Positions 10,286 through 21,700 of a DNA stretch of 51,567 bases are shown here, piece after piece. The position numbers were made by a program, and so were the translations under genes. How positions within the stretch are numbered: the stretch's first letter is position 1; every line of letters starts with the position of its first letter. The DNA is from Porphyra umbilicalis. Its lineage: Eukaryota; Rhodophyta; Bangiophyceae; Bangiales; Bangiaceae. The stretch covers positions 1 to 51,567 of the forward strand of contig KV919194.1 of NCBI GenBank assembly GCA_002049455.2, read 5' to 3'. The notes beneath the pieces were generated by a model. It was not told the DNA's origin. It saw nothing but the letters and a program-made list of their open reading frames with translations, and made no database searches.

Positions 10286-11051
10286 CAGGCTTGTTGAGTG
10301 CGCCCCGATTTTCGGGGCGCTGGTGCAGAATGCGCCCCTGAGCGCCCTTTGAGCGCTCAGTGCGCCCTGAGCGCCCCTCAAGCGCCCGTTGTAGCACCCA
10401 TAAATGATCAGGTAGCCCCCTCTTGTTCTTGCGTTTTGACTGTGTTTCGTGGAAACTAGAGACCATCTGTGAATTTCTCCATGCATGTGAAAGAAGGACT
10501 GTTGACGGTCATCCACAAGCCCCAATGTGTCTGCGTGCCGCCCACAGCGACAGCTCCCAAGGACAGACAAGAGAACAGCTGAACATGTTCCAGGAGGTGA
10601 TGTAGACAACTAGACCGTTGGGCCATGAGGACAAGAAACACACGCACAGCATACACAGTCAGGCCGAACTATTCACGTCTGCAGCCTTGACCAAGTATGT
10701 ATCCTTGCCAAAGATGTCTTGCAGTCGTGGGAGGTGGTTGAGAAGGATGCTGCTGCTCTGGCGCCAAGACGAGGGCCATCGCTGCTGCCATGGCCACCTC
10801 CCGACGGGCCCTTCCCGCCGTACCGCTGGGGCAGCTGCAGCCAGGGCTGCTGCGCCCATAGAGGCAGCAGACAGAGTCGTCGGGCACTCGGTCGACCGCG
10901 TAGTAAAAAATCTTACAACAATTATTATTCAGGGCGCCCATCAAAGCGCCCAGGAAACCGTGGCCGCTGGGCGCTCGAGCGCCCTCCGAGCGCCCATTGA
11001 GCGCCTAAAATGCGCCCAAATAGAGCGCCCCAGGCGCACTCAACAACCCTA
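10286..11051. mobile_element. Non-autonomous hAT-type element, 766 bp, with GCGCCC subterminal repeats
   Basis: Exact 8-bp duplication GTTGTCAC on both sides (10278-10285 and 11052-11059), fitting the hAT nTnnnnAn preference. The termini are CAGGCTTGTTGAGTGCGCC (left) and TAGGGTTGTTGAGTGCGCC (right, reverse complement), 17 of 19 identical. Dense GCGCCC/GGGCGC motifs occupy ~100 bp inside each end. No transposase ORF is present. Confidence 0.9.
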
Positions 11052-11234
11052 GTTGTCACCGAACGCCCTTCAAAAATGATGCAGAGAATTGATAGCGTGA
11101 GACAGAAAATCACTCCCGTGGGACGAAAATCCTCGCCGGTGCTGCTCTTGACGTTACGGCTCTTTCGTGGTGTGAAAGTAGTTTAAAGGTTCTCCAGTCC
11201 AGGGTATTTTCGCGAACGCGCTTTCAGTTATTAA

Positions 11235-12855
11235 CAGGCCTCACCAAGAGTATTTCGGGAAGGGTATCACTCGAGTATATTTTTCGGGTATATACTCATA
11301 CTCGCGGGATTTTTCGGTCCTTCCCCAATACCCATACTCGGTGAATAAGCAGTGGTCACATACCTGCGAAACCTGACGTCCAAGGGTATCAAGAGTGTTA
11401 CTCGTACTCTCGATTCTGGATAATTCGACACTTTTGACGGTGAATTGACCGGATACTCCCACATCAAATCGATGCCTGGCAATCTGAGCAGAGGCAGAGC
11501 GTGCGATTCGGGCCAACATCACGCATCTGCTTGCGTGCGAAGCGAGTGATAGCCCACCATCCACCCTCTTGCGCTCTTAGGCGTCCGTCATCCTTCTCTG
11601 CTCTCCCCGTTCCTCCGCCACGATCTTCATCCTCGCCCACCTCGCGGCGCGGCGGCGGTCACCTTCGCAACCCTCCCGTTCGTCTCGCCTTTCGCGATCC
11701 TCTCGCTCGCTCCTTGCACTTCCACCGAGAGTTCCAATCGGTCCTTGGGGTGGACGCATTTGACAGGGCCTGTAGCCCTGATCGCTGCCCGGTCGGACCC
11801 AGTGACAATGCTCGTTCGGGCCGAGGAGCCAACGGAGGTCCGGTACCACGACGACATCAGCCGCTTAACGAATAAATTGGTATCAAAACTACAAAGTTAG
11901 CTGCACGAAGGAAATATGCATTCCTGTGAAAGGTATACGCATACCCGCGCCTCGGAACGACATTGGATTCCAGGCACGTGCGTACAATACCCTGGCCTTC
12001 AGGGCCGTGGCGCGCTCGGCGACGCATTGACACCGGGCACGCCGGCCGGCTCTATGGCCGCGAGCGCGCACGGGGGCACGTAGAGCCACGTTGCCGTGGT
12101 GGGGGGGGCGTCGGGCGGGGAAAGGGGTGCCGCCTCCGCCACCGCAGCGGCGGCGGCCCGCCGGCGTCGCGCGGCGCCCACGGGCGAGGCCGTCACTCCG
12201 CCGCGCAGCGCACCTGCGCACGGCGGGCAGGGCGGCCGACGCGGCGCATGGGCGGGCGGGTGGGACTGATCGCCGCGCGACGAGGCGCCTGTAACCGCGC
12301 CGCTAGATGGCGTCAACAACCGCCGACGCGCCGCCGCAATAGAAGACGGCGCGCAGACACGATCACCCACGGGTCATGGTGGGCGCGTCAAGCCCCGCAA
12401 GTCGCTGCGCGCGGTCACCGCGCGCAACTCGGGGCGGTAGATGGGGCACGGGGGCAGGCGCCGTCCGGGCCCAGTGACCCCTATGGCAGGACAGTCCTTC
12501 TCAGCCACGTAACTCCATTCGCATTTAGCGTCATCGCGACCCTTCCAACACTGACACGCCCTCAGATCCCTGAGGACACGAATGCAGACTGCCACCTCTG
12601 AAACGGAGAGCAAGTCCCTTGATCTAAGTATATGTGTGCATCACTACACTTTGAGAGCACCCTGTCCTAAAGGCCAGGGAATACCGACGTCCCAAAACTT
12701 CAAGGGTATGTACTCTTGATACCCGCTCTGTCAGGTTTGAGCGATACTCATACTCGGACGTCTAAAATCCGTCTCACTGTCAGCCAATACTCGGTGGCTG
12801 GATCCGAGCCACATACTGTACTCGTGGCTGAAACTGATACCCTTGGTGAGGCCTG
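11235..12855. mobile_element. Non-autonomous hAT-type element, 1.6 kb, with GC-rich cargo
   Basis: Exact 8-bp duplication GTTATTAA (11227-11234 and 12856-12863). The termini are CAGGCCTCACCAAGAGTAT (left) and CAGGCCTCACCAAGGGTAT (right, reverse complement), 18 of 19 identical. GGGTAT/ATACTC motifs recur near both ends. The ends are AT-rich, but 11580-12600 is strikingly GC-rich with competing ORFs, which could be captured host DNA. No transposase was recognised. The right end lies 130 bp before the start codon of the bS18 gene. Confidence 0.9.
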
Positions 12856-12984
12856 GTTATTAATATATGTCTACTCTGGGTACGCCTGAAAGTCGACTTT
12901 GGATCCGACACGGTTGTCGGCGTGCCCGTCGCCGTCGCGGTGCCGGCCCGCGTCGCCCTCGAGGCGCCCCTTTGCCGCGACACC

Positions 12985-14386
12985 ATGCATCGCCTCTGCC
13001 TGGCCGCTCGACCATCCCTCGTTGTGGCGTCTGCAAGGAAGGCAGCTCCACTAGAGTTGCTGTTTCGTGGGACCCCGCTCTCCACTTCGGCTGCTGCTGG
13101 GGCCCCCGCCGGAAATGGCGACTCGTCTGTCGGCGGCAACGGCGGCAGCGGCGGCGGCGGCGGCGGCCGGGGCAATGCCGGCGGCGGCGACGCTAGCAGC
13201 AACTGCAGCGACCGTGTGAGTCCACCCCCCCCCCCCCCCCCCCCCCCCGCGCTCTCCCCCTTCGACTGCCTCTGCCTTGGACGACCCGCTCGCCTTCCTC
13301 GACGACCTCGGCATTGGCGGCGCCGGCGGCGGCGACGGCGCCGGCGGATCCCGCACCCCCCCCGCCCCCCCCCCATCCCCGCCACTGACCCCGCCGCCGT
13401 CGCCACGGCGTGGTCGGCCGACGGGTCCACCGACGCGCCCGCGCCCCGCCGGTGGAACGGGGGCGGCCAGCGGGGCGGTGGCTTTGGGCGCCCCCCCGCT
13501 GGCGGCGGCGGCGGCGGCGGCGGTTTGCCCGACGACCCCATGTTTTCCCACGTTGCCACCGCGGGCATCCCCGACGCCGAAGTGCGCCGCATGGCCGCCA
13601 TTTACCGGCTGGTGCGGGAGCACGCGGACGCGGCCGCCGGCACGGGGCCGCCCGTCGACGCAGAGGCCAACGTGCTCCTCGGCCCGCGGCTGTCGCCCAT
13701 CCGGTCGCTCCCGCGTGTCGCGCCGGCGGTGCTTGCTGAGCTGCGCCACCAGCTGCCGGCCGCCGATGCGGCCGACGTGCTCGTCTCGTCGGGGTCGGCG
13801 GCGGCGCCAACGGTGGCGGCGGCGGCCGCCGCCGCCGCTGGCGGAGACGGCCGCGCGGCGGCAGAGGCGGCGCTGTGGCGCCGCGTCGACGCGGCAACGA
13901 TGGACCCCCACTCGTTTGCGCGCCTCGTGCGCGCGTCGGCGCTCGGGCCGGGCGGCGCGGCGGGTGCGGCCGGGGCGGCGGCGGCGGCGGCGGCGGCGCC
14001 CGGCGGCGCCCCGGGGGGGCGGCGGCGGCGGGCTTTGGCGGCGCTCCCGGGGCGGCCGCTGCCGGCGGGCCCGGCCGCCGCCTCGGCGCCGGCGGCCGCA
14101 CCGGCCGCACCCGCGCCGCCGCGCGCGCGGCGTGCCCCCTCTCTGACGCCCGCGGGCGGGTGGAGGTGGATTACCGGCAGGTCGAGCTGCTCCGCACCTT
14201 TGTCAACCCGAGCGGCCGCCTGCTCGGGCGGCGGGCCAACGGGACGACGGCCAAGGCGCAGCGGCGGGTGTCTCGGGCGGTTAAGACGGCGCGGCAGATG
14301 GCGCTCCTCAACCCGACCGTGCAAACGCCGATTGCGTATGCAGAGGAGGGGATGGTGGGGGGGGGGGGGGGGCGGGCGTCTACTAG
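12985..14386 (+). CDS. Mitochondrial-type small-subunit ribosomal protein bS18
   Basis: Ribosomal protein bS18 binds the platform of the small subunit. This nuclear copy is probably mitochondrial because its start (ATG 12985: MHRLCLAARPSLVVASARKA) is a basic, Ser/Ala-rich presequence. The bS18 core is near 14133-14330: VDYRQVELLRTFVNPSGRLL, then RRANGTTAKAQRR, then RAVKTARQMALLNPT. This matches the family pattern of DY..VELLR.F, G..L.RR.TG.TAK.QR and RA.K.AR.MALL. The product would be about 460 residues, several times a bacterial S18, because of a long Gly/Ala/Pro-rich insert. Reading through requires frame changes at homopolymers: a 24-C run at 13225-13248, C/G tracts near 13360 and 14010, and a 16-G run at 14357-14372. 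These may be real or sequence errors. The end at TAG 14384-14386 assumes such a shift. Confidence 0.7.
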
Positions 14387-14698
14387 GGCGGTCGGATTTG
14401 GGGCGAGCGTCGGTCTGGGGGGCCGCCGGCTTTGTCGGTGGCGGCGTCGCGCTGTGGGTTGCTATGAGAGGCGGGCGGCGGGTGCCGCCGCCAATGGCTG
14501 CACCGTCCACGTGAAGAATACCGCGATTGTTTGCTTGCTACATAACAGCCCGACGAATGCGGACCACCCGAGTCATCTAAGCGTGTGCCCCGTGCTCTGG
14601 CCCTCGCCACGGCCCACCCCTCCCCCCCAAAAATTTCCTCTCGTTGAGGAAAGCACAGAGCTCGGCAACCTGCCGACCGCCGCTGGCGCGCATCCGCC

Positions 14699-16306
14699 TC
14701 AGACCGCCGTCACCACAAACCTGGCGTCGACCGGCACGTCCGTCCACGTCGCGGTGCTCCCGTCACTCCACTCGACCGTCAACTCCTCAATCGCGTCGCG
14801 GTCGCCGAGCCCAAAATGCACGACGCGGAGGTCGTCGGTGATGCCGCTGCCGCCCGCCCCCCCCACCCGCCTCACGATCGAGCGGGTGCTCCCCGTGCCG
14901 TCTGCGCTCGCTGCGGTGACCGTCACGAGCGCGTTGGACGGTGCCGCCCGCCGGTTCGGACTCCGCCCAACGTCGACGAGCAGCCAGTGGCCACCCCCGT
15001 CGTCGGGCAGTGGGGAGGTGTTGGCAAACAGGGACCAGGAGCCGAGCGGGCCCCGCCCGGTCACCTCATCACCGGCGCCGATGAGCAAGTCGAGCCGCCC
15101 GTCGCGGTCATAGTCAAACGCCTGCACCGAGTCGCCCGCCGCGGGGCTCACCTGGTTGGCACCGTGGTCGGTGGAGGCCGTAAACCCGCCGTCGCCGTCG
15201 CCGGTCAACAAGACGTCGGGCCGTGCCACGGCACCGCCGGCGGCAACCGGCTCAGCAGCGTAGGAGAGGAACACGTCCATTGCGCCGTCATTGTTAAAAT
15301 CCCCGACGGTCACATCACAGTGGCCGCGGTGCTTGCCCGCTGGCGGCGGGGCGACGACAAAGCGGGAGTTGCCATCGTTGACCAGCAGCACGTCGGGCTG
15401 CCACTGGCGCGCCAGATACAAGTCCCACCTCCCATCCCCGTTTACGTCGAGCTCCGCCGCCGCCCAGACACTCGAGCCGATGGACCCGCGGTTCGGGATG
15501 TCCCGCAGCCAATGGAAGGTGCGGTCGGCAAACGTAAACGGGCTTGTCGCAATGTAGATGCGGAGGAAGGGAAAGGCAACGACATCCATCCAGCCGTCGC
15601 CGTTGAGGTCGGTGAGGATGGCGCGCTCGACGTTGGCATCCTCCAACCCCGAGTCGTTGCGCCGCACGTACACCCCATTGACGTTCTCATACACCCGCTG
15701 GCGAGGGCCGGACGCCTCAGGGCTGACAACGTAGTTGAGGAGGATGAGGTCGAGGTCGCCATCGCGGTCCATGTCGACAAGCAGCGGCGTGCGGCCGCGG
15801 CCGCCCGTGTCCGCTTCGAGCGTCGTGGCCCGCTGCACCTGCGCAAACTTCCGCCTGCGGCCTGCCGAGCGGAGCAGCCGGGGCGTGGCGGGCGCGCCTC
15901 CGTTAGCCCCCCCCTGCATGACAATGAAGTCAGACGAGCCGGTCAAGAAAATGTCCCCCGCCGCCATCCCGTGCGCGTCAATGAGAAAGGGGAGCGGGTC
16001 CTTGGCACGGGTGAACCGCCCGTTGCGGGTGTTCCAAAACAGCTGCAACGTGGTTTGGTCGTGGTTGTTGAGGACGAGGTCGTACCATCCGTCGCCGTCC
16101 AAGTCAGAAATAAGGGCGCCGCCCCACTTGGTCGAGGGGGACGTCTCTAAGCCGACAGCGTCGGTGACGCTCGTCCAAGTCGCGGTGCCGGTGCCATTGA
16201 CGCCCTCGCCGGCGGCGGCGGTGAGGAGGGCGGCCGCGGCCACGGTCGCCAAAGCTGTCGCCGCAGCCGTAGCGTACACAGCCAGCGGGTGCTGAGGGAT
16301 GCCCAT
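14699..16306 (-). CDS. Secreted/membrane-anchored FG-GAP (VCBS) repeat protein with ASPIC/UnbV domain
   Basis: A 535-residue single-exon gene. ATG 16306 (CACCATGGG context) is preferred over the upstream in-frame Met because the residues after it form a hydrophobic Ala/Val/Thr-rich leader (about residues 7-33: a signal peptide or anchor). At least six FG-GAP-type calcium-binding loops of the DxDxDGxxD kind follow: DLDGDGWYD, DMDRDGDLD, DLNGDGWMD, DVNGDGRWD, DFNNDGAMD, DYDRDGRLD. Together they predict an integrin-alpha-like beta-propeller. The C-terminal ~70 residues (VVHFGLGDRDAIEELTVEWSDG) match the ASPIC/UnbV pattern (FGLG, then V.WPDG). The role is probably extracellular adhesion or recognition. 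Substrate unknown. It is convergent with the bS18 gene. Confidence 0.85.
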   Translation of the reverse strand: MGIPQHPLAVYATAAATALATVAAAALLTAAAGEGVNGTGTATWTSVTDAVGLETSPSTKWGGALISDLDGDGWYDLVLNNHDQTTLQLFWNTRNGRFTRAKDPLPFLIDAHGMAAGDIFLTGSSDFIVMQGGANGGAPATPRLLRSAGRRRKFAQVQRATTLEADTGGRGRTPLLVDMDRDGDLDLILLNYVVSPEASGPRQRVYENVNGVYVRRNDSGLEDANVERAILTDLNGDGWMDVVAFPFLRIYIATSPFTFADRTFHWLRDIPNRGSIGSSVWAAAELDVNGDGRWDLYLARQWQPDVLLVNDGNSRFVVAPPPAGKHRGHCDVTVGDFNNDGAMDVFLSYAAEPVAAGGAVARPDVLLTGDGDGGFTASTDHGANQVSPAAGDSVQAFDYDRDGRLDLLIGAGDEVTGRGPLGSWSLFANTSPLPDDGGGHWLLVDVGRSPNRRAAPSNALVTVTAASADGTGSTRSIVRRVGGAGGSGITDDLRVVHFGLGDRDAIEELTVEWSDGSTATWTDVPVDARFVVTAV

Positions 16307-17485
16307 GGTGCAGAGCAAAGTGGCAGACAGCAAAGGATGAGACGCAGCAAGTCACCACGACGCCGCGCTCCGAGCCTTGTTGTCGACAGGTACAAAAGAG
16401 CGACCAGAGGAGTGTGTGTGTCACGCTCTGTCCCGACAATGAGCGCCACCTTGTCTTGACGTTGCAGTCGGTGAACCAGCTCAGAAGCAGACCGGCCTCA
16501 AGACAAGAAAAGGGAGTCAAGCCAGAGCGCTGTCAAGCCGTACACCACCCTCCTCCAACACGCCTACGCCACCCCCACCCCCCCCCCTACCGCCGCACAC
16601 CCCGGCACTTGACGGTCGCCGCCCCCCTACCCCTTCACCACGCGCGGGTGGCAGACGAGGTCAACACACTGTCCCCGTGACACTCCCGTCGGCAACACTG
16701 CGCGGCTGTCACAGTCCACCCCGCTCGTCGAGCTGTCACGCCCTCCGCGTCCTCTGACGCCGTCGCCCGCCGAGCGCTCCGGCACTTGGCGGCCAGAACC
16801 CGTTGATCACCCCACCACGCTACCGGTAGTGGCCGACACACTGTCCCCGTGACAGTCTCGCCGACAACGACGTGCGGCCGTAACCGCCCGCACCGCTCGT
16901 CCACTCCCGGCGGCGTCTTCGTGGCCTGCGCCTGCCACAGACTTCCACTGATGTCGACGCAGGCCCTTTCCGCCTCCACCCTGACGAGCCGCCGTCGCAG
17001 TCCCCCCGTCCCGTCGGTGGCCGTGACACATCGGTAACACCGAGGTCGCGTCGCGCGCCAAGGCAGCGCGCCGCGGTGGCTCCGTCTCGGGCGTCGGGGC
17101 GCACGCCACCGCTACGTCCACCTCGCCTTGGCGCGCACTTTGCCCTGCCGTCCACCGCCCACCTACTTGTACCCGAGCGAGCGCGGGCGACGCGCACACC
17201 GACCCCTCCGTTCACCGGGCGGACGGCACGCGGTCGCCCACCGTCACGCCAGAGGGTTCCCAGGGAGCACCAAGGGCCACCAGAGGGGCGGACGTCCCCT
17301 CTTCGCGGCGGCCTCCGCGCCGCCACCGCCACTATCCAGGAGGCGGCGGTGCCCCCACCGGGCACAGGCGTTGGTTGCTGGCTGCGCGGGCGCGCCCGGA
17401 GGGTCCCCCCCCGGGCTGGGGGCGTCCCTCCACGGGCTCGGCATCCACCCCGCGCCACCGTCACAAAGCCTGCATCTTGTACGGA
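16307..17485. other. Intergenic upstream of the FG-GAP gene, with an imperfect direct repeat
   Basis: No gene recognised. CACACTGTCCCCGTGACA occurs near 16664 (final A differs) and near 16834, each followed by ~25 related bases (CGCGGCTGT vs TGCGGCCGT), so about 45 bp are repeated 170 bp apart. Two C-rich tracts lie near 16560-16620. Confidence 0.5.
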
Positions 17486-17645
17486 ACGCTGAACCGGAGC
17501 CGCGTTCGCGGGTTGACTGGACTGGACCCGCTCCCGTTTAACGTCCCGCCCATGAACGGGAGCCTCAACGGAGGTGGCTCCCGTTCGGCGGAGTGGTGCA
17601 AGCCTCTGCTCCGCTGGCCTCGCGTGAGTGGGCCTGTCTCGATGT

Positions 17646-18712
17646 GGCATCTTAAACAAAACCGAAGGCTGACCAATGAGAGTGTTAACACTGGCGATCA
17701 CGTCGATCTCGGCTCTATTGCATCGCATCCACCTTTACGATGGTGCCAGTGGCCTGCAATTTGCAGGCAGAGGCGGGGATGAAGGGCCGTCATTGACGAC
17801 TTGCGATGTTGAGTCCACACCTTCGCTTCGACTCCTTGTGTCGTGGTCGCATCGGGGAAGAGACACAACTGACGCCAAGTCGCGTCACCCAGGTACGTGC
17901 ACTCGCCCGCGGGAGCGGCTGCTGCTGCAGCCGCGCCCCCCTCCGGGAGGCGCTGGTGGACACGGCTGGTCGTCGCTCCTCCGTCGCGACAACGACGGAG
18001 GCGCGACGACCAAGCGTCGTCGCGCGGTCGTCACGGCCGCGCGACAAGTCACCGACGGAGAGAGGTCATCTTCATGTGGGGTCATCTTCATGATGGCGGC
18101 CAAACCGTTGTCGGTGGCGCTGCCGCCACCTCGTGCCAGCGGGATGATTTGATAGACTTGTGGACTACGAAAATAGAGGAGCACCCAGCGGGACTAGACT
18201 AGAAAAACAACAAGCACTAGCTCCCGGTTTCTCATGCACTACAAAAATACACCGCAACTGCGGCACACATCACGATAACATGGGACAAGGCCCTGGTCGC
18301 GAACATGCACGCCACACGCCAACTTCAAAGCGACTGGCCAAGTTTGAAGCTACAGGCTCGGATGCTGCTCGCGGCTAGTCCACGGGTAGAACGGGTTGGT
18401 GAAGTACCGCGACACACGGCGCTCTGCCGCCGAGTCTGTCATGTTGGTCGGCGTTGCGCCCAGTCCATGCCGACCGCCCAGGTCGTACCAATCGACCTGG
18501 ACGTCTTCAGCGCGTATAATGCGGTCAGCATTGACAACCTCGAGTGCGGGGTGCGTGTCTTCGGGACTCTCGGATTCCCACGCCAGGCGTACGCATCCGT
18601 ACCGCGACAGGACGCAACCATGGCGGCTCGCCGCGCGGCGCATGCGTTGCACCACGACGCAGCTGCGGGAATGGCCGTTGATGGAGCGTAATACGAGGCG
18701 CAGGCGGCCCCA
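17646..18712. other. 3' flank of the locus A transposase, non-coding
   Basis: No gene recognised. It contains Arg/Ser codon-rich low-complexity DNA (17890-18060) and short CTACRAAAATA-like motifs at 18163 and 18240. Confidence 0.4.
18237..18251 (+). repeat. CACTAC-type motif, possible inner left terminus of locus A
   Basis: CACTACAAAAATACA resembles CACTA-superfamily ends. The reverse complement of 27148-27162 reads TGCTACAAAACTACA, matching 12 of 15, with mismatches at the first two bases. The two sites lie 475 and 135 bp beyond the stops of the two genes, so they bracket the coding unit closely. No matching target duplication was seen. Confidence 0.3.
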
Positions 18713-21700
18713 TCACAGACTGTCGCCATTGCCTTCGTAATGGATTAAGGAGTACCACGAATCGCCGAAGAAGCTGTCCGTGGCACGCAGGTGCTGCAAC
18801 GCCGGCGGCGAGCCCCACTCAAACCGCGCCAGGATGCGGACCGTCCGGTGTTGCGTCACGCAACCGTCGTCGGCCATGCCAAGCACAGCGGCGAGGCTGG
18901 CCAGAGCCGGTTCGCGGCGGAGGTCTCCGACGGTGGCACGCTGCGCACGGCCAGTGATGGTCAGTTGCGACGTCTGAGTCGGCGGGGCTTGACCCGAGGT
19001 GCTGCCACCGGCGCTCGCTGCAGCACCGCCACGCCCTGAAGTGACGACGGTTCCATCACACGCAGTGGTGCCGGCGGTGGCGAGACCGCCGGCTGTGCTG
19101 CCGTCGTCGCCACCACGGGTCGCCGCCAATCGCCCCCGTGGCACCGAGGCTGCTGCATCATCGTCAGCGTCACACAACTCACGGATTACCGCCAACTGCG
19201 CTTCCTCACAACGCATCATCTGCAACGCGACGCCGGGCCCGCGCTTGTTGCTGCGTTTAAACATACGCTTGCAGCTGCCGTGCAGCTTCTCGTTGACCGA
19301 CGTTTCCCCCTCTCACAGGTTGCCACGGTTCCGTAGCTCGTCGCTGAGGTGTTGAACGAGGAGGTGCAGCTTCGAGGTGTTGACATGTCCGTACAGCGTC
19401 TGGATGTAGTCGACGCCCAGCACCTTCGCCGCCTCGTCCATGTCATTCACGGCCGCCTCGGTGAGGACCGTCGAGTCTGCAACGTTGTCGCCGAAGAGCA
19501 TGCCGCCGAGCCGCGCCGCCGCGCAAAACAACTCCAGGTACGCTTCATGAACGGGCATGTTGTGAAAGTGTTCCTTGAAGGCGCTGGAAGATGCGAGGCG
19601 TTCTCTGGGCAGGCCGCCATCGCGCTCCTCTGAGACGGCCAGGGAATCTCCCCGCACATCCCGCCACCCGTCGTCAAAGTCACTGGTAGAGTCGCACACG
19701 GAGCCGCGTGACGAGGCACTGCCGTCGAAGCTCCCATCGTCGCTAAAGTGGTCACTGGTAGCACTGCCGGCAGACGCTGGGGCGCGACGAGCGCGCGCAG
19801 TGGGCGCCACGGGGATGCCGTCGACCGTCGCAGCGGCGGCCGGCACTGTTTTGCGGCGGCCAATGAGACCCGCCAGCATGAAAGGCCAGAAGATGCTGAA
19901 GTGCCGCCAGCTGCGGCCCGTCATTGCGGCCTGCGCCTCCGTCATTGGGATGAAGCAGCTGAGAAGATAAACATGGACAAAGCACGCAGACGCGAAGCAG
20001 CGGAGCACCAAAAAACGAGCGTTAGTGTGACGTTAAGGTCGCGCCTGCGTCGTGTGCACCCCGAGAAGAAAAGAGCTGGACCACCACGTCGCGCCGTCCC
20101 TTCCATGCCGCCCCTCTCTGGCCCATGAAACACCGTATCGCCCGCCCCCCACCGTGCCTCCATCCTTCACATCAACACGTACCCCGGCGCAGATGGTGTG
20201 ACGTTGTAGTTGCGGCCCAGCTCAAACCCGCGCAGGTTGAGAGCGTCCAGAGTGTCTTGCACGGAGCCCAGGCGCGCTTCACCTGTTTCTCCGCATAATG
20301 ACAGCAGGACTGCCGGGAGACGCTGCGCCAACAGACGCAGGATGCCCAACTCCCATACGTGAAGCAAATCAAAAGATACGATGCAGTACAGGTCGTACGG
20401 GCGCGTGGCAAGACCGTGAATGGCGCCCAGCGCGGGCACAATCGGCAGAGCGCTGTGCGCCCGGCCGAGGTCGCGGCGACGGCTGGGGCGTGGGTCGTCG
20501 GCACGCAGCACGGCGGCCGCCAGCTGCCCCTCGAGGGTTGTGACGAAGTCTCGGTCGACCGCCCGCACACCCAGCAACCCGCCACTCAGGTCCTTGTCCT
20601 CCATACACGGGGAGCAAAAAAAGCGGCAGCGGTTTCCCATCAGCGCCAAAATACTTCGTTCCTCGACTTGATCAACGACCAGGACGACCATCCGTGGCAC
20701 CAGTTGCACGGATCCGTGGCCAGCAACATGCGCTGTCACGCCCTCCTCGCTGGCTCGCGTAAATGCACGCAGCGACACTGAGAGGCAGCGTTGCAGCAGT
20801 TCGTTGCGCGTGTCGCTCACATCGAGCTTAGCCCGCGCACTCTGTTCGACGGCCTTGGAGATGTGTTGCAGATAGCCGACCGTCTGCCACTGCCTGCCGT
20901 TATCGAGAACGTTGACGACGTTCGCGCGCACGAGGAACATGTAGTGCGACCCGCTACAGGACACGAGGGCCTCATCAGCGTGCAGCTGCACGCCCAAGAC
21001 CGGCGCGTCGTCCCCGTGCATCCGCTGCACTTCGTGGCTTTCGTCCACGTAAAGGTCGGCGTCCAGGATCCCGCGACGCTCGTGTTCGTCGCGGAAGTTG
21101 TCGCCGGCGTCGCGTGCGGCAACGACGCCCGCCGGCGTTGACGGGACGTCGCCGAACGACACCGTTTCGGCGCCCGCCAGGGCGTCCAGCGCCACCTGCA
21201 TAACGTCCCTGTAGTAGTACATGAAGGACCGGTCGCCAATCTCAATCGTCACTTGCATTCAGCGACGCGTCGCGAGCACACAGTTTTGCTCATGACGCGT
21301 CGCCGTCAGAAAGCCATGCGCCGACGGGAACGCGGCCGACATCGGGCCAACCACACCAGTACCCCGCGTAGCCTCCTGCTCCACGGCGCGCAGTGACTGC
21401 GCGTATGCGACGTGGTCGCGCTGCGTCAAACCGCAGCCGCCCGCCGTGAGCGCGAAGCGGAGGGCACCACGCAGTGCTGGAGAACAAAAGCGGGACGGAG
21501 GGCTCGCCCACCGACGAGGCACCACAGGTGTCGATTGCGAAGTGTCTGGAAACACCAAGTAGTAAGCTCGGATGCGAGCCGCCGTGCTCGACAAAAAGAC
21601 GTGCCGCGGGAGGTCGGCGAGCAAGTCGACAGCTGCCGCGCCGGTGGCGTTGTTGTCGTCTGCGGCCGCGTCAGTGTCCTTCTCCTCGTCGGAGGCGTAC

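Noticed and set aside
11963..12601. Possible gene in the GC-rich core of the 1.6-kb hAT element
   Set aside because: Competing frames on both strands have Arg/Ala/Gly-rich low-complexity translations. No motif was recognised.
12780..14510. Long opposite-strand Gly/Ala/Arg-rich ORFs across the bS18 region
   Set aside because: They are open because of GC-rich codon composition, contain no motif, and are shadows of the plus-strand bS18 reading.
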